Assembly (NCBI GenBank): GCA_024509875.1
Contig: JAMPIV010014123.1
Span: 217,501 to 281,500, forward strand
DNA from: Oreohelix idahoensis
Taxonomy: Eukaryota; Mollusca; Gastropoda; Stylommatophora; Oreohelicidae
DNA: 64,000 nt
Direction of reading: 5' to 3'
The position numbers and the translations under genes were made by a program. A model generated the notes under the pieces. That model had not been told where the DNA came from. It saw nothing but the letters and a program-made list of their open reading frames with translations, and did not search any database. How positions within the stretch are numbered: position 1 is the first letter of the stretch; each line of letters opens with the position of its first letter. Shown piece after piece: positions 58,873-64,000 of this stretch.

Positions 58873-59474
58873 AACCCCTCGGATTTGGGGGGAGGGGGGA
58901 GAAGCTTTTAGAACAAGCCGAAAGAACACCAGGACAAAGGCAGTTGAGGACTGTTACCTCAAGGGCTCATTCTCAGATATATATGCACACACACACCTCA
59001 AATTAACCCGCTTGAGATTGAGCTAAGTACTCTATATAGGCGATAACCAAGCACACTATTTGTTTGTCATATTTGACAAGTTACCGGTAGCCTCTGTGGT
59101 CTTGAGTTCAAGCGACGCTATAGATCTCTAGCGTGCCGTGAGAAGATTGTTTGCTTTGTACAAGCATGCGACGGTACACCGTTTAGTCAAGACTGCTCAA
59201 CTGGAAGTAGAGGTTCGCATGATCAACGAAGCCCCCGTCATTTTGGTGCGTAGAGCCACAGGACCTTCCTAAAAAAACTGTACTTATTACAGCTGCACCT
59301 TGATTCTCCTTTTTGACGGTGTGGTTTCACATGCTGTTTATAAAGCGTAAACATACCTGACACGCCCAGTTGGAGACCTGTAACGTATCTTGTCATTTGA
59401 TACAGAAGAATATGTAATCTGATCGCTGGTAATATCTCCTCATTGACAATAAAGAAAATAATACACAAACAGGG
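58401..59474. other. Unassigned sequence with (CT)n
   Basis: A (CT)n run at 58828-58868, then a G-run near 58888. No gene recognised. Confidence 0.45.
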
Positions 59475-59560
59475 TTATGTTGCAGGTACTCGTAGAAAAT
59501 AAAGAAGTAGACAACAGAAAAACAACAGAAGTGATAGGCTTGCACGAACGTCCGAAAAGC
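59475..59560 (-). repeat. Partial reverse copy of the 212-bp repeat
   Basis: The plus sequence ACTCGTAGAAAATAAAGAAG, then TAGACAACAGAAAAACAAC is the complement of the start of the repeats at 39325 and 50420. Only about 60 bp match. Confidence 0.65.
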
Positions 59561-59637
59561 ACCACAGTCTCGCTACAGGAGTGAATCGTGACTAACATCA
59601 CTGCCAATTAGTTTTTGTTAGACATTTTCGCTTGCAC

Positions 59638-59720
59638 GCACATGTTTTTTCACTCAAGAAACATCCAATCAGAAGAAGCGCACATGTTTCTTCGTTCAAG
59701 AAACATCCAATCAGAAGAAG
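59638..59720. repeat. 41-bp direct duplication with CCAAT motif
   Basis: GCACATGTTTTTTCACTCAA, then GAAACATCCAATCAGAAGAAG occurs twice in a row with three changes. Each copy carries ATCCAATCAG, which looks like a CCAAT box. It may be chance or promoter-like; no transcript start can be placed. Confidence 0.75.
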
Positions 59721-60336
59721 TTACCACAAAAATAGTGCTTCATAGATATTGAACACTAAGCACGACCGCTTAACATAAATACGGAATTTATGATCGAGCA
59801 ACGACCCAGACTAAATGTTATCTGAGGAAAATGTCACATTACAGTAAGCCAACCTCATCTCATCTCATCCTCGTTGCCTCAGCTATCATTGGGTGTAGAG
59901 GTTACGTGTGAAACGCAATGGCTTCAGGGTGGGAACATACAATTAAAAAGTAAGACAAACAGGTGATTGGCTTGTTGTCTCTGAATTTGCCCTTATGATT
60001 GCACTTAATCGATATGAAACCTCTGATTCTTTCTGCTTCCTTTCCGGCCTTGAAAATGGGCTTTCATACCTCTTTTATCCAAAGTTTTCATGTTGGACGT
60101 ATGTTCGAATCTAGGTGTCGAGGATCGCCCATTCCTATTCTACCCGAAGGTATTTGTAGAGGTTACCCTAAATAGGGTTTTAATTTCCTAATTTATCCGT
60201 ATTTGTAGAGGGCTGCCGGAGAGAGCATCTGAAGACACGCAACCTCTGGCTTGTAGTTTATAACTGGAAGGGCCCGTAGTCGGGAACACCACTCTCAGTC
60301 GTTCGAGACTGGATCAGGGCCCATCCAAAAACCTCG
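59721..60336. other. Unassigned sequence
   Basis: No gene or repeat recognised. Confidence 0.35.
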
Positions 60337-60747
60337 TCATAGCCTTACCGCGAGAGTAATCGTAAAACAACTACGCACTTCTAATTGAAGTGGCGGTGCG
60401 CCATCTTGCTGAAAGAACACGCACGACTGCATGTCCTCAAGCTGACGTGCAGCACACAATTCAAGAATATCTAAGTAATATGTAATCTTCACAGTGTTTT
60501 CACAGAAGAACAACTGGTCCAATCACACGGGCATTGGAGAGAGCACATCAAACCTTTATCTTTGGATTGTTCCCTGTCGTGTTCAATAAATTCATACGAA
60601 TTTCTGATCCCTATATAAGGCAATTGTGCCTTTTAATTTAACCAGACAAAACGTCTTGAGTTGTGTTAGCAACTACCGCAAACCATTTTAAAATAACTCC
60701 TATAATAATGAATTTATTAATGCTTATAATGACGTGAATAATTTATA
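60337..60747 (-). pseudogene. Tc/mariner-like transposase fragment
   Basis: The minus strand reads LFFCENTVKITYYLDILEL and FQQDGAPP, part of the catalytic domain of a Tc/mariner superfamily group (family form F-x-QDGAPPH-x). The ACACCCTGTATA at 60749 (plus) resembles the terminus of such elements. Only about 60 codons are recognisable. Confidence 0.6.
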
Positions 60748-61264
60748 GACACCCTGTATACCATATTGCGTCGCGACGTACGGTTCTTCAGGTGGAAAGG
60801 GTAAACTCTCGACGCATTTAGCGCAACGGTGTCGTGATCTTTCACAATTTATTGGGGCATACGAGATTTTACGAGAAGGTCTCTCAGTTATAAAATTACA
60901 AGCTCTCTTATCGTCAAATTCCAAAGCTGACAGGGGTTGGGGTACAGGTTTATTCACTTCCTATTGTCTTTGGTGTCGTCATTTCTTTCCTTTTCTCCAC
61001 GCATGCCACATATACGAATATTTTGTAAGAGTAATTTTGTCTTCCTATGCACTTTTAGCATCACATTTACTCGCTTTTATTTCGTGATTATATATACCCT
61101 TCAAAAGAAGTTAAGGACCTGTAGGTGAAAATGACCCAAAAATAATAAAAAATTATATTTCATAACCAATTAATCTGACATTGATTTTTCTCGAACGACA
61201 AACATTCAACACGTGCTGTATGGGCCACCAGCATACCGTGTGGCTAGTGTTCAGCTCAGCAAGC
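60748..61264. other. Unassigned sequence
   Basis: A minus-strand open frame at 60724-60957 is rich in Pro, Cys and charged residues but has no recognised domain and runs into the transposon-like end. The rest is AT-rich. Confidence 0.3.
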
Positions 61265-63240
61265 TTACTTACGTAGTCGTTCCCCTTCTACCGTGAGGTG
61301 TAGAGGTTTGGAAGAGAGAGCGCCAGACTATCCTATCGGCTGTCTTCCTCCTGGCCTGGTTCCATTCTAGTCCTCGGTCCTTCAAAGATTGTCTAATGTT
61401 GTCCTCCCAGCGGACTCTGGGTCGTCCTGGGGGTCTGGTTCCTTGGCTCTTTGTTTCCCATGCTTGTCGTGGTAGCCGATCTTCTCCCATTCTGCAGACA
61501 TGGCCAAACCATCTTAGTTGGGACTGTTCTACTTGGGTCGGCAGGGGGTGGGATTTAAGGCCTTGACGTATTGTCTGGTTGCGTACCATGTCTCTTCTTG
61601 TTAGTTCAACCACCTTCCTCAGATACCTCATTTCTGAGGTCTGGATCTGGCTTTTGTGGGTTGTAGTCATTGCCCATGACTCGCATCCATATGTCAAGAC
61701 TGGGACATAGGTGGAGCGGTGTAACAACTCGAAGTCGTTCAAACGATAGAGTAGTCGATCTATCTCTCATATAATAAATGTATGTTGCAATCAGATAGTA
61801 TTGCTATCACCACTGCTGTAAGCGTAAATCTGTTGCAAACTAATGTTGTTATCGAAATCAGGATTGCAATTGGAAAACTATGATTGGAAACCAGGATTGC
61901 TATATAAATATCAAATATCACGCCACACAGGCTAATTATCCGTAGGTGTACTGCTGTGTTGGGACCGTGTCTGGAATGTTTGAAGGGTGTGTAGAAACAG
62001 TCACTCACACCACGATAGCTCACTACTAACGTATAATAATTCATCAGGAAGGACGGCTAAGATACTCCTCACCATCAGCGCTATCATATAATAATGGATC
62101 CTTTAGCAAACGGTTATCATCACCGTGCTACATCTTATCTGCAGAGCAAATCACAACATAATCACTAAGAAATCACGCCTGTACCTGAATCATACCCACT
62201 GGTACACATCTTAAATAAAAAACACTCCACATCTTCACCCAGTACACTCGCTCGAAAAACACACATCTCTCACTCGCTCAAACTCTTCATCAAATTATTC
62301 TTTCCCAGAACACCCCAGCCAATCACACATGCGTGGGGCTAACTCCCCGAGAACTTTCGCTCACAGCTCAAAATAGCTTAGAAAATCCATCTCTCGCGGA
62401 AATTCAACTGGAGTGAGAAGCGTTCTGAATCTCGAAGATTCTGATACCAGACGCTCGTTAATTTTTAAATAAACGGCTAGACAATTGCTGTTCAAGTGGG
62501 ATAACCACTATAATCTCTTACTCATCCCGGACTTATAACGATTAATGAACTTGCATAGATTTGGACTCAACAAGCGGTATACAGCTATCTTCGTTTTCTT
62601 ACCAACCTCTCTCTTGCTGAGGAATCCTCGATTTATGGCCTTAAAAAGTCTCCCAGCTGCTGCTTTTCGAGTGGCCAACTCTTCGTTGATGCCTCCCTTT
62701 CGGTCAATAATAGCTCCGAGGTATTTAAAGTGGTCTACTTACTCCAGGACCTGTTCTCCCAGCTTAATCTGATGTCTTCTTTCTTCTCGTGATATCACCA
62801 TGGATTTTGTTTTAGAGCTGCTTATGACCATCCCTCTCTTCTCCAGCTCTTCCTTCCAGACTTGCAGGTTGAATTGGAGATGTGCCTCTGATTTAGCAAT
62901 CAGGGCAACATCATCAGCAAATGCCAGCTCCGAAATACAGACCTGTCTCATCTTCCAGTACCCCACTGAATACTTTCTTGTTCTCTCCTTACATGCCTTG
63001 ATGACATCGTCCATGAGGAGTATGAAAAGGTAAGGTGACTGGATATCACCTTGTCTTACACCAGTGGTGGTCCTGAACTCTTCTGACTTATTCTTTGCTG
63101 TCCTCACATAATTTCTGCAAGACTTGTAGAAGCTCTGTATAGCATGAATCAGAGGTGGTTGAATGTTCTTCCTTGCCAAACAATCCCAAAGTTTGCTCCA
63201 GGGGACCCTGTTGATGCGTGATGTAAATAATGTCCTCAAG
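61265..63240 (-). pseudogene. LINE family F, RT domain and C-terminus, split
   Basis: The minus strand reads RINRVPWSKLWDCLARKNIQ, then SEEFRTTTGVRQGDIQSPYL and the catalytic ELAFADDVALIAKSEAHLQF. After a stop it continues VDHFKYLGAIIDRKGGINEE. An 853-bp insertion separates this from STYVPVLTYGCESWAMTTTH, QLRWFGHVCRMGEDRLPRQA and RPPGRPRVRWEDNIRQSLKD with a stop at about 61269. The group resembles other RTE/Jockey-type molluscan LINEs. The part 5' of the RT core is lost near 63225. Confidence 0.88.
61720..62572 (+). mobile_element. Solo LTR with target duplication AGCGG
   Basis: It begins TGTAACAACTCG and ends GGACTCAACA, flanked by AGCGG at 61715-61719 and 62573-62577. It splits the LINE F reading between KIAVY and STYVPVL, so the boundaries are independently confirmed. 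A TAAATAAAC near 62466 could be its polyadenylation signal, favouring plus orientation. A solo LTR arises by recombination between the two LTRs of a full element. No matching full element is in this window. Confidence 0.88.
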
Positions 63241-64000
63241 AATATCCTCTAGATAATAAAGGTTTTCTAAACCTAGTTCATTTAACAAAGTAGCAAGTAA
63301 TGGTCCTTGGTACATGCATCAACCGATGCAGTACAATGCAGCGACATGTGAGCTGGGAAAGAACATCTCGTGACGACGACTTTCGGAGACAGGCTATGAA
63401 TCGAAATCGCTCACGACCCAAAATCGATAGAGTTAATGAAAAAGTCAATTTACCTTGCTTTCATGAAATACACAGAAATATCACGCCTCCCGACATGTGG
63501 GAAAACACTAGAGGTATTATCTCGACTAAACGAAATATCCATAAGAGGACTACACATCCCTGACAGAACAAAAATAGCGGAGATCCCCTCTTCAACGAGG
63601 CATCTCTTTCGCCATTCCAAATCGCTCACTCCCACTAGTGGTGGGCGGAAACTTAACTGCATTCGATACCAACGCGAGAAGACAAATGCTTACCGAGAAA
63701 AGTGACTATAAATTACAAGCAGTTGTTGCCCTTGCGTTATAAAACAGATATTGAAATAAAACGATGTTGCGAGAATTTATCACGCAACATATCACCACCT
63801 CCTCCCGATAAAAAAAAAAATGTGGAACATATTTTTTTTTTCAATATCAAAGAGCAAGCGATAAGCGGCTCAAAACGCACGAATTATGCGCTGATAATTA
63901 ACTAAATTGCCAAACAATAGGCTAATTATAGAGTGTCTGGTGAGGATATACCTCAACAGAAAAATAAATATGTCTCAAAAAAAATATTCACATCGGGGAG
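63241..64000. other. Right edge, unassigned
   Basis: Short open frames with no recognisable domain; T and A runs near 63809-63842. No transposon end or M13 exon can be supported. Confidence 0.35.

Noticed and set aside
63454..63464. An 11-nt minus-strand ATG exon that would join the anchor exon in phase
   Set aside because: The phase fits and a GTAAAT donor follows, but an 11-nt match 25 kb away has no statistical weight.

Overview
The window is a piece of a large, repeat-rich animal nuclear genome. A spliced gene with GT-AG introns, several classes of retroelement and DNA transposon, tRNA-derived SINE heads, and long tetranucleotide and (AT)n arrays all point this way. The repertoire (LINE 3' ends of the kind common in molluscs, Gmr1-like Gypsy elements, hAT and mariner) suggests a lophotrochozoan, probably a mollusc and perhaps a gastropod. 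That assignment is inference from style, not from a diagnostic marker.

The only host gene I can support lies on the minus strand. It is an M13 (neprilysin/ECE-type) zinc metallopeptidase running from a transmembrane exon at 38507-38637 down to an exon at 1500-1628. I find ten exons with acceptor AG and donor GT at every edge. Their phases fit at every junction, and together they encode about 415 residues: membrane anchor, Cys-rich ectodomain start and most of the M13 N-terminal domain. The zinc-binding HExxH and ExxxD exons must lie beyond the left edge, and the start-codon exon was not found. All individual exons are under 205 bp, so the gene is nearly invisible as long open frames.

Most of the rest is repeats sitting in its introns or upstream of it. 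Main items from left to right: a hAT-type MITE (4952-5648); a SINE with a 12-bp target duplication nested in another repeat (5725-6038); a long tetranucleotide array and a 38-bp minisatellite (9.3-10.8 kb); a decayed Gypsy element (10954-16388); a related solo LTR (19459-22051) beside a tandem array of 35/39-bp units; LINE fragments with an RNase H-like or RT 3' part (22.9-23.4 and 26.8-27.8 kb); a solo-LTR-like insertion in a LINE tail (29992-30636); a compound microsatellite (31.8-32.4 kb); and a hAT transposon with 8-bp target duplication (34095-37734) carrying an internally deleted mariner (36168-37012).

Upstream of the anchor exon lies a young, nearly complete LTR retrotransposon (39896-49209, minus strand) with 2.3-kb LTRs and target duplication ATTCG. 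Its Pol order is protease, integrase, reverse transcriptase, RNase H. This is the Gmr1-type order: Gypsy-like enzymes in a Copia-like order. Copy 2 at 13-15.5 kb has the same order. Further right are an R2-like LINE 3' half with a probable restriction-like endonuclease region (55.65-57.75 kb), a tRNA-headed SINE (57.85 kb), a mariner/Tc fragment (60.3 kb) and a LINE (61.3-63.2 kb) split by an 853-bp solo LTR with target duplication AGCGG. No rRNA, CRISPR or bacterial-type operon is present.

The most notable points are the M13 gene, four tandem 3' splice sites in front of its fifth exon, its departures from conserved M13 motifs, and the integrase-before-RT Gypsy lineage in two copies of very different age.
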